A DNA stretch of 56,631 nt from Gemmatimonadaceae bacterium (GTDB lineage Bacteria; Gemmatimonadota; Gemmatimonadetes; Gemmatimonadales; Gemmatimonadaceae): contig JADYYN010000091.1 of assembly GCA_020853635.1 (NCBI GenBank), positions 1 to 56,631 on the forward strand, in the 5' to 3' direction. Below the pieces are notes generated by a model. The model was given only the letters and a program-made list of their open reading frames with translations. It was not told the DNA's origin and did no database searches. Within the stretch, counting starts at the first letter, position 1, and every line of letters begins with the position of its first letter. Shown here piece after piece: positions 35,435 to 44,221 of the stretch. The position numbers and the translations under genes are program-made.

Positions 35435-35700
35435 GGTTACCACAGAGGGCACAGAGAACTGCAACGGCGTTCACCACAGGGACACAGGGAACACAGGGAA
35501 CTGCAGGACCTTGGGAACGGCGGCAACAGTGACGGGAACTAAAGTAAATAATGAAGGGGGCGTCGCAGAGAGATCTCTCCGCGACGCCCCCTTCATAACG
35601 CGGTTGCTCTTCCCTGCAGTCCCCTGTGTCCCCTGAGCCCCTGTGGTAGATGCAGTGCGCAGTTCAAGTAGTTCTCTGTGCCCTCTGTGTTGAAAGAAGT
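35435..35700. repeat. long foldback repeat (copy 2) with nested palindrome
   Basis: The left arm starts ACCACAGAGGGCACAGAGAA (35439 onward), the same as in copy 1, and continues with CACAGGGACACAGGG-type units. The right arm (about 35612-35690) is the complement, ending GTTCTCTGTGCCCTCTGTG. In the middle lies a separate, almost perfect palindrome (35551-35597): arms ATGAAGGGGGCGTCGC and GCGACGCCCCCCTTCAT around GAGAGATCTCTC, with one bulged base and one mismatch. It fills the gap between the convergent RND and lipoprotein genes, as copy 1 fills a convergent gap. Confidence 0.82.
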
Positions 35701-35720
35701 TCAGGCCACGGGCAGCGAGC

Positions 35721-36248
35721 CTACGGCCGCCCCGGCGCGATCGGACGCGGGAAACGCCGCGGGCGATGCGAGTCGATCCAGGCACGCTGCGCCTCCGTCA
35801 ATACCGCACGGATCGCATCACGCAGTGCTTCGAGATCAGGTCGCAGGGCCTGCGCGATCGGCCGGCCGGTTTCGAGGATCTCCCGAACCTCTTCACGCGT
35901 CGCCCCGCCCAACCGCGCCGTGCGTGCCGCCGCGAAGATGTTGCGGAGGGAATCGAGCGCGGCCTGATTCTCGGTGCGGAACGCCGCCCGCAGGGCGTTG
36001 ATCGAGTCACGCTGCGTCTGCGTGAGCGCCAGCGAGTCCGGCAGCGGCGCCCAGCCCGAACGTCCATCGAAGTGGTTCCCGCCCGGAGGCGGATCACCCA
36101 TCGTGCCCTCGAGCGCCGAACCCGCCTCGCCGAACATCACGAGCGCGTAGTCGTCGGTGTCGTTCGCCGAGACTTCTGTGGGGCTCGAGTCGCACGCGGC
36201 GAGTACGAGCGATGCCGCAAGGGCGGGGGCCATCAGCTTGCGTAGCAT
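35721..36248 (-). CDS. lipoprotein with Spy/CpxP-like helical part
   Basis: A 175-residue lipoprotein. ATG at 36248 (MLRKLMAPALAASLVL) with GGAGGAG upstream, lipobox LAAC. After a flexible stretch (SPTEVSANDTDDYAL...) a helical region runs from LALTQTQRDSINALRAAF to LTEAQRAWIDSHRP; the LT..Q...I pattern repeated at both ends is the mark of Spy/CpxP-type LTxxQ proteins, which bind unfolded protein or metal in the periplasm. Function is inferred from this pattern only. Convergent with the efflux operon. Confidence 0.72.
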   Translation of the reverse strand: MLRKLMAPALAASLVLAACDSSPTEVSANDTDDYALVMFGEAGSALEGTMGDPPPGGNHFDGRSGWAPLPDSLALTQTQRDSINALRAAFRTENQAALDSLRNIFAAARTARLGGATREEVREILETGRPIAQALRPDLEALRDAIRAVLTEAQRAWIDSHRPRRFPRPIAPGRP

Positions 36249-36412
36249 GTGTTGCTCCTCCATGTGGCCACAGTGGGCCGGTTGTGCGCGGCGGTGGGGG
36301 CCTCGCGTGTTCGCCCATTGGATGCCGCGAACCCGCGAGCGTTAAGGCCGCTCACTGCGTAACGGTCGCGCGTGTGACACAGATCACCACGGCACGCGAT
36401 CGTCAGCGCCGC

Positions 36413-37885
36413 TCACGACGCGGCGGAGGTACGTGCAGCGCCCTGAAGCAACCGCCACGCCTCCGCCACGTGCCGCCACTCCGTGCGCAGATTGCCGATC
36501 GCCATACGCAACACATAGTCCGGCCCGAGCTTGGTATGCGAGAGGAACACCTGTCCGCTCGCGTTCACGCGATCTAGGATGGCCGCATTGTGCCGCTCGA
36601 GTACCGCCGCCTCCGTCATGCCTGCGGGCCGATGCCGGAAACACACCACCGACATCCCCACTGGTGCCATGACCTCCCACTCGGCGGTCGCAGCGATCTC
36701 GACGGCCAGTCGCGTGGCATACGCACAATGTTGCCGCAGTCGCGCCACCAATCCGTCGCGCCCGAATGCCCGCAGCACCCACCAGAGCTTGAGCGCACGG
36801 AATCGCCGTCCCAGCTGGAACGAGTAGTCGGAGAACGAGAGCGCGACGTCCTGCTCCTGTGTCTCCAGATACGCCGGCGTGAGACTGAACGTGCGCTTGA
36901 GCACCTGCGGATGCCGAGTCCACAACACGGAGCAATCCATCGGCGTGAACAGCCACTTGTGCGGGTTCACCACGAACGAGTCGGCGCGCTCAACTCCACG
37001 GAAGTGCACGCGATGCTCCGGCACGAGCGCGAGCACCCCCGCATACGCCGAGTCGACATGCAACCACATCGTCTCGCGCGCGCAGACGTCAGCGATCGCG
37101 TCGACCGGATCGACCGCGGTGCTCGACGTCGTGCCGACCGTCGCGACCACCGCCAGCGGCCGATACCCGGCCGCACGATCCGCTGCGACGGCTGCTTCGA
37201 GTGCGTCCACACGCATCCGGAACGCGCCGTCGACCGGCAACCGCACGACGTTCTCCGCGCCGAGCCCGAGTGTGATCGCCGCTTTGTCGATGCTCGAGTG
37301 CGCCTGCGACGAACAGTACACCCGCAGGCGCGGCAGCTCCGGCCGTCCCGCCAGCCCACGGTGCCGCACCTCCAATGAAGGGTCGGCCTCTCGGGCGGCG
37401 GCGAGCGCCTGCAGTGTGGAGACTGAGGCGGTGTCCGTGATCATGCCGAACCAGTCCGACGGGAACCCGGACGCATCACGCAGCCACGCAAGCGTGGTCT
37501 GTTCGAGCTCGGCCAGGGCAGGGGATGTCCGCCAGAGGATGCCGACCTGATTGAGCGCCGCGATCACGAGCTCGCCAAGGATGCCCGGAACGGATGCGGT
37601 GTTGGCGAAGTAGGCGAAGAAGCCGGGATGGTTCCAGTGTGTCACGCCTGGCATCACCACGCGATCGAGATCGGCGAGGATCGCGTCGAACGACTCGGCC
37701 TTCTCCGGCATGGCGGCGGGGAGTGATGCGCGAAACTCTCCCGGGGCCAGCCCGCTGAGCACCCGGTGCCGTTCTGGGTGCTGGAGATACTCGGCGATCC
37801 AGCGCGCGAGTGTGGCGGCGTGCCGCTCGAATTCGTCTGGAGAGAGGTCGCCGACGAAGTCAGCGTGATCGGTGGTCGCGGTCAT
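36413..37885 (-). CDS. PLP-dependent aromatic amino acid / tyrosine decarboxylase family protein
   Basis: A 490-residue group II decarboxylase. ATG at 37885 (MTATTDHADFVGDLS). Substrate-loop and cofactor segments: PGVTHWNHPGFFAYFANTAS, ALNQVGILWRTSPALAELE, WLHVDSAYAG with the PLP-contact Asp, and SFVVNPHKWLFTPMDCS with the Schiff-base Lys (about 309). Similar enzymes decarboxylate phenylalanine, tyrosine, tryptophan or DOPA to the amine. It stands alone, divergent from the membrane protein at 37963, so no pathway is suggested. The substrate is unassigned. Confidence 0.9.
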   Translation of the reverse strand: MTATTDHADFVGDLSPDEFERHAATLARWIAEYLQHPERHRVLSGLAPGEFRASLPAAMPEKAESFDAILADLDRVVMPGVTHWNHPGFFAYFANTASVPGILGELVIAALNQVGILWRTSPALAELEQTTLAWLRDASGFPSDWFGMITDTASVSTLQALAAAREADPSLEVRHRGLAGRPELPRLRVYCSSQAHSSIDKAAITLGLGAENVVRLPVDGAFRMRVDALEAAVAADRAAGYRPLAVVATVGTTSSTAVDPVDAIADVCARETMWLHVDSAYAGVLALVPEHRVHFRGVERADSFVVNPHKWLFTPMDCSVLWTRHPQVLKRTFSLTPAYLETQEQDVALSFSDYSFQLGRRFRALKLWWVLRAFGRDGLVARLRQHCAYATRLAVEIAATAEWEVMAPVGMSVVCFRHRPAGMTEAAVLERHNAAILDRVNASGQVFLSHTKLGPDYVLRMAIGNLRTEWRHVAEAWRLLQGAARTSAAS

Positions 37886-37962
37886 GCCGAAACAGAAGCG
37901 AGTCAGCGGTCGGCGGCAATAGGCAGTCCCGCGAATCCAACACCGACCATCGAGCGCATGCA

Positions 37963-39264
37963 GTGACCGATCCACGCAGCATCAACACCGAGGACGGCCG
38001 GCTGGACGCGGCGGTACGCGAAGGCATCATCACGGCCGAGCAGGCGACGGCGATCCGTGCGCTCGCGCCGACGGTCGGTCGCGCGCCGCGCGAGATCGAC
38101 CGTCCGCCGCAACGCACGCTCATGCAGGCCTCGAGCATCGCGTACACGCTCGGGGCGATCACCGTCATTGCGGCGATGTTCTGGTTCCTTGCCGACCGCT
38201 GGGATAATCTCGGAGCAGCGGGTGCGCTCGCAGCCTGCGCGGTGTACGCGACGCTCTTCCTCGTGGCGGCACGTGTGCTCGCGCGCGAAGGAGAGCCCAT
38301 CGCCTCCGGACTCACAGTCGTCCTCGCGGTCATCATGGCAGGTCCGGGCACCGTCGCACTGAACGAGCTCACCGGCATTGCGCCGCGTCTGCGCGACGGC
38401 GAGTTGTGCAGCTTCCCGGCGTTCGGGCTGTGGACCTGTCGCGGAGAGGAACTGCTCACCGAGTTCGTGCTGCTCCTCGCGGCCGGTCTCGCGCTCTGGC
38501 GCACCCGCTTCCCGCTGCTGGTCGCACTCCTCACCGCGATCGGTGTACGCATGACGTTCCATCTGGTGGATGCGTGGTTCGACAACGCGATCCTGCCTGA
38601 CGGCAGCGGACTCATCTGGTTAATCGCCGGCAGTCTCGCGCTGACGGTCGCCTACATGCTCGAGCGGCGGCAGCCGCGTGAGCATGACTACGCCATGTAT
38701 GTGCATTTCGGCGCGGTGTGGTGTGCGCTGTTCGCGACCATCCAGCTTGTCTCGCGCGACGAGTGGATGCGGCATCTGATGATCCCGGCGGCCGTGACAG
38801 CATTCGCGGCCGCGCTGCTGCTGCGCCGATTCACCTACGTGCCGCTCGGCATGCTCTGGGTCCTGTGGTACCTCGGCTGGCTCGCCCGCGATGTCTTCCG
38901 TGATTCGCCCGCCTTTCCGCTGGTGCTGGCCGCCCTCGGACTCGCGGTCATTGTGGCGACTGTCTGGATCCAGCGGAACGCCGCGTGGCTGCAGGCGCGG
39001 TTCGGGGGGGTCACCGCCGACGCGCGTCCGCGGTTCCCCGGCGGCGTCGCGCTCATGCTCGCACCGGCCCTCGTAGCCCTGTTGCGCCTGCCGGACGCCG
39101 CAGCCGTCGACCGGGAGGTCCGCGTCGCGCGGAAATGGGAGGTGGAGCGATTCCAGAAGGCCGACAACCGCCGACGGCGCGACGAGGCGCGCGCGCGCGT
39201 GGACTCGGTCCGAGCTGGCCTGAAGGCCCCACCCCCCGCCCACCCGTCAGGAAACCCTCGATAG
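37963..39264 (+). CDS. DUF2157-like multi-spanning membrane protein
   Basis: A 433-residue protein. GTG start at 37963 (VTDPRSINTEDGRLDAAV); an ATG 5 bases earlier is in another frame and stops at once. The N-terminal soluble part (LDAAVREGIITAEQATAIRAL) followed by ten or so membrane helices from ASSIAYTLGAITVIAAMFWF onward is the plan of DUF2157 proteins. The C-terminus is a charged tail (KWEVERFQKADNRRRRDEAR). Function is unknown. It begins 77 bases from the divergent decarboxylase. Confidence 0.7.
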   Translation: MTDPRSINTEDGRLDAAVREGIITAEQATAIRALAPTVGRAPREIDRPPQRTLMQASSIAYTLGAITVIAAMFWFLADRWDNLGAAGALAACAVYATLFLVAARVLAREGEPIASGLTVVLAVIMAGPGTVALNELTGIAPRLRDGELCSFPAFGLWTCRGEELLTEFVLLLAAGLALWRTRFPLLVALLTAIGVRMTFHLVDAWFDNAILPDGSGLIWLIAGSLALTVAYMLERRQPREHDYAMYVHFGAVWCALFATIQLVSRDEWMRHLMIPAAVTAFAAALLLRRFTYVPLGMLWVLWYLGWLARDVFRDSPAFPLVLAALGLAVIVATVWIQRNAAWLQARFGGVTADARPRFPGGVALMLAPALVALLRLPDAAAVDREVRVARKWEVERFQKADNRRRRDEARARVDSVRAGLKAPPPAHPSGNPR

Positions 39265-39344
39265 GGCTGGGACGTACGGACCGTCAGAGCGTCGCCCGCC
39301 GCCTACCCGGCCGGGCGACCGTCGTTCATCCCATCGAGGTCCTG

Positions 39345-41696
39345 ATGTCGCTCGTCCTCTCGCTCGCGCTCGCCTTGCAAGTCCAGGCCGAAGTCAACAA
39401 GCAGAACGTCGGAGTGACGGTGTCCGTCCGTCCTCCCCGCGAGCGCATCGCCGTCACCGAGGAACACCGTCGCACGGCGTTCAAGGACGCGACCGCCAAG
39501 GAACTCCTGCTCCGCGCACGTGACGCGCGACTCCAGCAAGACTCCTCCTTGCTGAGCTACGACGTGAAGAGCTATCAGCGCATTTCGGCGGGCATGTCCA
39601 TCCGCGAGACCGCACGCGATCGCCTGATTTTCCGCACCGAGAGCGCCGCGCACGTGCGCTGGCATCGCAAGTTCGGCGCGCAGGTCGAGGTGCTCGGCGC
39701 CCGCGCGGCCGTGCCGATCATCGCGGGCATCGACGAAGCGTCCGATGACATCCAGAACGACATCGGCGACGTGTTCGCGGTGCCGTACTACCCTGGCAAG
39801 GACGAGCTGTGGCTGTTCGACAACATCGGCACGTCCGACGACGACGGCAGTGGCGATGGTGATGGCGATGGCATGACGATGCTCATCCATCCCGTGGCCG
39901 AGGGGTCGGAGGCCTACTTCACGTTCGTGACCGGCGACTCCGTCCTGATGACTTTGCCCGACGGCAAGCGCATCACGCTGCGCGAGATCCTCGTCATCCC
40001 GCGGGAGCCGCGCTGGAATCTCGTGGTGGGCTCCTTCTGGTTCGAGACGGCCGGTGCCCATCTGGTGCGCGCGGTCATGCGCTTCAGCGAACCCATGGAC
40101 GTCTGGGAGCAGGTGGAGAGCGAAGACCCGGGCGCGAAGGACGATGTCCCGGTGCTCGTGCGCGGGCTCATCTCCCCGATGAAGGCGGAGATCACCGCCG
40201 TCACCATCGAGTATGGACTGTTCGAGCAGCGGTTCTGGTTGCCGCGCACGCAGGGCGCCGAGGGCTACGCGCGCGTGAGCTTCATGCGTGTACCGTTCAA
40301 GGTCGAGGAGCGCTACCGCTACAACAGCGTCAACGCCATCGACTCGCTCCCCAAGGTCCCGGCCGCGCCGTGGTCGACCGCGAAGGTACACCGCGACAGC
40401 CTGCGCGCGGCCGGTCTCGACAGTGCCGAGGTGCGGAAGGAGATGCGCGTCTACTACGCCGAGCGAGATTCGCTCAGTGTCCGCGCGCGCCGCGAGCAGT
40501 GTGCACAGAAGCAGACGTACACGGAGATCCGGTACCGGTACGACAGCAAGCTGCCGATGGCGATCGAGATCTCATGCGATCCCGAGAAGCTGCGCACCTC
40601 GGCTGAGCTGCCCAAGTCGATCTACGACGATGGAGAGGAGCTCTTCGGCGCGAAGGAACGGGCCGAGCTCATGCAGGCGCTCGACATGCGCTTGCAGCCG
40701 TCGTGGTCGCCGCGCGCACCGCGCCTCGATTGGGGGCTGGCGCACACGCGCTTCAACCGCGTAGAAGGCTTCGGCACCGGTGCGACGCTCGAGTCGAGCC
40801 TGGGCAAAGGCTACACCGTCTCACTGGGCGCACGCGCCTCGCTGGCGGATCTGCAACTGAACGGCGAGCTCGGCGTCGCGCGCAGCAACGGGCGCAATCA
40901 ACTGCGTGGGGCGCTGTATCGCCGCCTCGCGGTGAGCTCCGATTTCGGCGACCCACTCTCGTTCGGCGCGTCGTTCAACACGATCATGACGGCGCGCGAC
41001 GAAGGCTTCTACCATCGGGCGTGGGGCGGTGAGCTCACCGGCACACGGCCCATGCGCGGTGGCCTCACCTGGCGCCTCTTCGCCGAGCAGCAGTGGAACG
41101 CGCCGGTGGAGACCCGCTGGTCGTTGTTCGGCGGCGCGAATGATGAGACCTATGTCGGCAACGTGATCGCGGATCACGCCTGGCTGTACGGCGCGGGCGT
41201 GCGATGGCGCGGCAGCAAGGGCCTGAACCCACAAGGCTGGCGCGCGAGCGCGGACGTGCGACTCGAGGGCGCAACCGGTGACTTCGAGTACGGGCGCGCC
41301 TTCTTGGAGACGACCGTCTCGCGGGGGTTGGGTCGCGTGGCGGCCTCACTCACCGGTTCCGGCGGAACGACTACCGGGACAGTCCCCGCACAGCGCCAGT
41401 TCTTCCTCGGCGGCCTGCAGAGCGTCCGCGGGCAGAACGCCGGCACCGGCATCGGCGAGTCGTTCTGGCTCGGCCGGCTCGAGATCGGGGCGAATCAGGC
41501 GGCGGTGCGCCCGCTCGTCTTCGGCGACATCGGCTGGGCCGGCGCGCGCAACGATTGGGGGCGCAACGTTCGGCCGATGAGCGGTGTGGGTGTGGGTGCG
41601 AGTTTCCTCGATGGCATCATGCGCATCGATCTCTCGCGCGGCATCTACCCAACGGTCCAGACCCGGCTGGACTTCTACTTCGAGGCGCGGTTCTAG
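39345..41696 (+). CDS. outer-membrane protein with BamA/surface-antigen-type barrel
   Basis: A 783-residue exported protein. ATG at 39345 (MSLVLSLALALQVQAEVNKQ) with GAGGT just upstream. The N-terminal 400 residues are a soluble region with a low-complexity acidic insert (DDDGSGDGDGDG). The C-terminal part is an Omp85-type barrel, with the family hallmark FFLGGLQSVRGQNAGTGIGESFWLG (cut here for length only in concept; the key RGQ/RGY-like motif is VRGQ) and a terminal Phe (YFEARF). It may insert or export proteins at the outer membrane, but no POTRA repeats are evident, so the role is open. Confidence 0.8.
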   Translation: MSLVLSLALALQVQAEVNKQNVGVTVSVRPPRERIAVTEEHRRTAFKDATAKELLLRARDARLQQDSSLLSYDVKSYQRISAGMSIRETARDRLIFRTESAAHVRWHRKFGAQVEVLGARAAVPIIAGIDEASDDIQNDIGDVFAVPYYPGKDELWLFDNIGTSDDDGSGDGDGDGMTMLIHPVAEGSEAYFTFVTGDSVLMTLPDGKRITLREILVIPREPRWNLVVGSFWFETAGAHLVRAVMRFSEPMDVWEQVESEDPGAKDDVPVLVRGLISPMKAEITAVTIEYGLFEQRFWLPRTQGAEGYARVSFMRVPFKVEERYRYNSVNAIDSLPKVPAAPWSTAKVHRDSLRAAGLDSAEVRKEMRVYYAERDSLSVRARREQCAQKQTYTEIRYRYDSKLPMAIEISCDPEKLRTSAELPKSIYDDGEELFGAKERAELMQALDMRLQPSWSPRAPRLDWGLAHTRFNRVEGFGTGATLESSLGKGYTVSLGARASLADLQLNGELGVARSNGRNQLRGALYRRLAVSSDFGDPLSFGASFNTIMTARDEGFYHRAWGGELTGTRPMRGGLTWRLFAEQQWNAPVETRWSLFGGANDETYVGNVIADHAWLYGAGVRWRGSKGLNPQGWRASADVRLEGATGDFEYGRAFLETTVSRGLGRVAASLTGSGGTTTGTVPAQRQFFLGGLQSVRGQNAGTGIGESFWLGRLEIGANQAAVRPLVFGDIGWAGARNDWGRNVRPMSGVGVGASFLDGIMRIDLSRGIYPTVQTRLDFYFEARF

Positions 41697-41749
41697 CAGC
41701 GTCCAGCCGCCCGTACGCGGGGCGGTAGACCGTCTCGTTCCGCGACAGC

Positions 41750-41769
41750 GTCCCGTCCCGTGACGGGAC
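41750..41769 (+). terminator. hairpin after the barrel-protein gene
   Basis: GTCCCGTC (41750-41757), loop CCGT, GACGGGAC (41762-41769): a perfect 8-base stem 54 bases after the stop. There is no T-run. It may be a terminator. Confidence 0.4.
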
Positions 41770-41907
41770 CTGCGCCGCGTGCGTCCACCTACGTGACTCA
41801 GAGTCGAGTCATTCGGACCACGACCCGAAAGAGAACGTCCCCTGCCGCAACCGAACGCCGTCACGCTGAGCGAAGAGCAGTCGCAAGCCGAGATCCTGCT
41901 GTGGCAG

Positions 41908-43143
41908 TTGCGCTATCGCGCAATCCTGCTGCCGCTCGTCGGCTTCTCTGCGGTCACGCTCAAATGGTTCGGCGTGGTGTCATCCACCTCGGTGATGGCG
42001 CCGCGCTTGGGAACGCGCACGCCGCTGCTGATCCTGCTCGGCATGGTGGTGCTGTACACTGCGTACCAGCGTCTGGTCTCGTGGCATCTGCGGCGCACCG
42101 GCCGGGCCAGCGTGGGCGTGGTGATGGCCGTGAACGCTGCGGATCTCATCTGTCTCTTCGTCGCCGCCGCGCTCGTCTCGCCGGCCGATCATTACGAGCG
42201 CACACTCGTGCTCTCGATGTTCACGGTCCTCTTCACCCAGATGTTCTTCGGGTGGACGGCGACGTTCATCCATCTGGCGCTCGTCGCGATCGGCTACATC
42301 TCGCTCGTGGCCTGGGCCAAGGATAACGGCGCGCCGATCGTCCCCGCCGAGGAACTCTGGACGCTCGCGCTCTTCGCGATGGGCCTGCTCGTGTACGTCG
42401 GCCTGCAGGGCCAGGTGGTGGCACGCACGCGCAGCCTGGTCGAGATCTTCCATCGCGCGCAGGACGGTGACTTCAGTGCGCGGTACGACGAGAGCGAGGA
42501 CCAGATGCCCGACCCGATCACCAAGATCGGTCGGGCCTACAACAAGATGCGCGCGGACCTCGAAGCCATCGTGCTCACGGATCCGCTCTCCGGCTGCTTC
42601 AATCGCCGCGGACTCAACCAGCTCGCCGAACGCGAGGTCTCACGCGCGATCCGCGGCAAGAAGCACATCGCGGTGCTCGCGATCGACGTCGACCACTTCA
42701 AGAAGATCAACGACGAGTTCGGGCATCTCACCGGTGACGAAGTCATCCGCGAAGTCGGAGCGCTGCTGCGCGAGACGGCGCGCGAAGTGGACGTGGTCGC
42801 GCGGATCGGCGGCGAGGAGTTCGCGATCCTGGCACCGGACTCCAACGACGAAGGCGCGTTGATCCTCGCCGAACGTGTGCTCTCGGCGTTCCGTGCGCAT
42901 CAGTTCAAGTCGTTGCCACCCGAGCGGCGCATCACGGCGAGTGTGGGCGTGTCTGCGGCGCCGGCGCGCGACGACGACGTGGCAAAGACCAATCTCGCGC
43001 GGGCCGACGAGGCACTCTATGTGGCCAAACGCAACGGTCGTGATCGTGCCGAGCGGTGGCACGCGGGCATGCGCGCGTTCGAAGCCGCAGACGGGGCGAA
43101 GGCGCGGAACTCGGTGCAGGGGATGATCCGCATCACCGAGTGA
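41908..43143 (+). CDS. membrane-bound diguanylate cyclase (GGDEF)
   Basis: At least 411 residues: about six membrane helices (RAILLPLVGFSAVTLKWFG onward), a HAMP-like linker (VEIFHRAQDGDFSARYDESE) and a GGDEF domain (about 220-395) with GGEEF at about 301-305 and an RxxD inhibitory site (REVD) exactly five residues before it, so it should make cyclic di-GMP and be product-inhibited. Start is uncertain: 41908 is a TTG close to the first helix without a ribosome site, while coding sequence continues upstream in frame to a CTG at 41842 (LPQPNAVTLSEEQSQAEILL), with no ATG or GTG before the stop at 41794. Confidence 0.88.
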   Translation: MRYRAILLPLVGFSAVTLKWFGVVSSTSVMAPRLGTRTPLLILLGMVVLYTAYQRLVSWHLRRTGRASVGVVMAVNAADLICLFVAAALVSPADHYERTLVLSMFTVLFTQMFFGWTATFIHLALVAIGYISLVAWAKDNGAPIVPAEELWTLALFAMGLLVYVGLQGQVVARTRSLVEIFHRAQDGDFSARYDESEDQMPDPITKIGRAYNKMRADLEAIVLTDPLSGCFNRRGLNQLAEREVSRAIRGKKHIAVLAIDVDHFKKINDEFGHLTGDEVIREVGALLRETAREVDVVARIGGEEFAILAPDSNDEGALILAERVLSAFRAHQFKSLPPERRITASVGVSAAPARDDDVAKTNLARADEALYVAKRNGRDRAERWHAGMRAFEAADGAKARNSVQGMIRITE

Positions 43144-43173
43144 GCGCGCGCGGATATCCCGCGCGCGCCACGC

Positions 43174-44076
43174 TTACGGCAGTCGCAGCGTCCCTTCGGT
43201 GACGAGCACCGCGCGACCCGCGACCTGCACCGACGTCACCGCACCCGCGACCTTCTCGGCGCGCACATCGAGTCGGCTCGGCCGACCCATCTCGACGCCC
43301 TGATCGATCGACCACGCGAACTGTCCGTCGGCTTTCGGCTCCTTCATCGCGAGCCAACCGCCGAACGCGGCAACCGCGGAGCCCGTCGCGGGATCCTCGG
43401 GCACACGGATGCCGGGTGCGAACATGCGCGCACGCCAATGCTGCGGGCCACCGTCCGGGTCCTTGGCCGCGACGAAGATCTCCGGCGCCCAGAACCGCTG
43501 TAGCGTCTGCTCCCAGCGATCGATGCGCACGCGCGCCTTCTGCAGCGCCTTCACCGACTTGATCGGTACGAGGAGGAACGGATAGCCGCAGGACACCGCC
43601 TGCGGCGAGTACGCGCCGCCGACGAGATCACCCGGCTCGAGCGAGAGGATCTCGGCGAGGGTGTTGATGGTCGGTGCTGTGGGGCCGACTTCCGGCAGCT
43701 TCGCCACCGAGAGCTCCGCCCACGCGCGCGAGTCGCTCTCCACCTTCACGTCCACCTTCACCAGACCGACGCCCATCTCGAACGTGAACGTACCGGTGCC
43801 ACCGGGCAACGCGCCCTCACGCAGCGCGAGTGCGGCCGCCGTGCCCACCGTGGGATGCCCAGCGAACGGCATCTCGTACTGTGGCGTGAAGATCCGCACC
43901 TTGCGTGTGTTCGCCGGGTCGACCGGCGGATAGCAGAACGTCACCTCGGAGAAGTTGAACTCGCGGGTGATCTGCAGCAGTGACGCTTCCGGCAATCCGG
44001 TCGCGTCGGGGAAGACGGCGAGCTGATTGCCACCGAACGGGGTGTCGGTGAAGACGTCGAGGGTCAGGAAGCGCAT
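43174..44076 (-). CDS. PhzF family isomerase/epimerase
   Basis: A 300-residue two-lobed protein of the PhzF / diaminopimelate-epimerase fold. It opens with the family's usual FLTLDVFTDTPFGGNQLAVF; the catalytic Glu is in REFNFSEVTFCYPP; GHPTVGTAAAL and the second-lobe motif EDPATGSAVAAFGGWL are canonical. Family members isomerise small metabolites (the founding one acts in phenazine synthesis) but no phenazine genes are here, so the substrate is unknown. Lone gene. Confidence 0.92.
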   Translation of the reverse strand: MRFLTLDVFTDTPFGGNQLAVFPDATGLPEASLLQITREFNFSEVTFCYPPVDPANTRKVRIFTPQYEMPFAGHPTVGTAAALALREGALPGGTGTFTFEMGVGLVKVDVKVESDSRAWAELSVAKLPEVGPTAPTINTLAEILSLEPGDLVGGAYSPQAVSCGYPFLLVPIKSVKALQKARVRIDRWEQTLQRFWAPEIFVAAKDPDGGPQHWRARMFAPGIRVPEDPATGSAVAAFGGWLAMKEPKADGQFAWSIDQGVEMGRPSRLDVRAEKVAGAVTSVQVAGRAVLVTEGTLRLP

Positions 44077-44088
44077 GAAGGGCAGAGG

Positions 44089-44220
44089 GGAGATGGGAGA
44101 TGGGAGATGTGAGGACAGGGCGACGAGTGGATCAAGGTGAGGTACTGGAGCTCTTCAGCCCACGTTGGCGCGCCAGCAGTCTCCGGCGCGCCCCTCCCCT
44201 CTCACCTCTCCCCTCTCGTA
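44089..44220. repeat. GAGATGG micro-repeat and complementary CTCCCCTCTC tract
   Basis: GGGGAGATGGGAGATGGGAG at 44089-44108 and CCTCTCACCTCTCCCCTCTC at about 44197-44217 flank a 90-base spacer between two genes on the same strand and could pair. Same family as at 10694 and 13751. Confidence 0.45.
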
Positions 44221-44221
44221 C

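Noticed and set aside
37766-37966. Possible 66-residue gene upstream of the DUF2157-like gene
   Set aside because: It overlaps the decarboxylase 5' end antisense and ends two codons after an ATG; no coding features.
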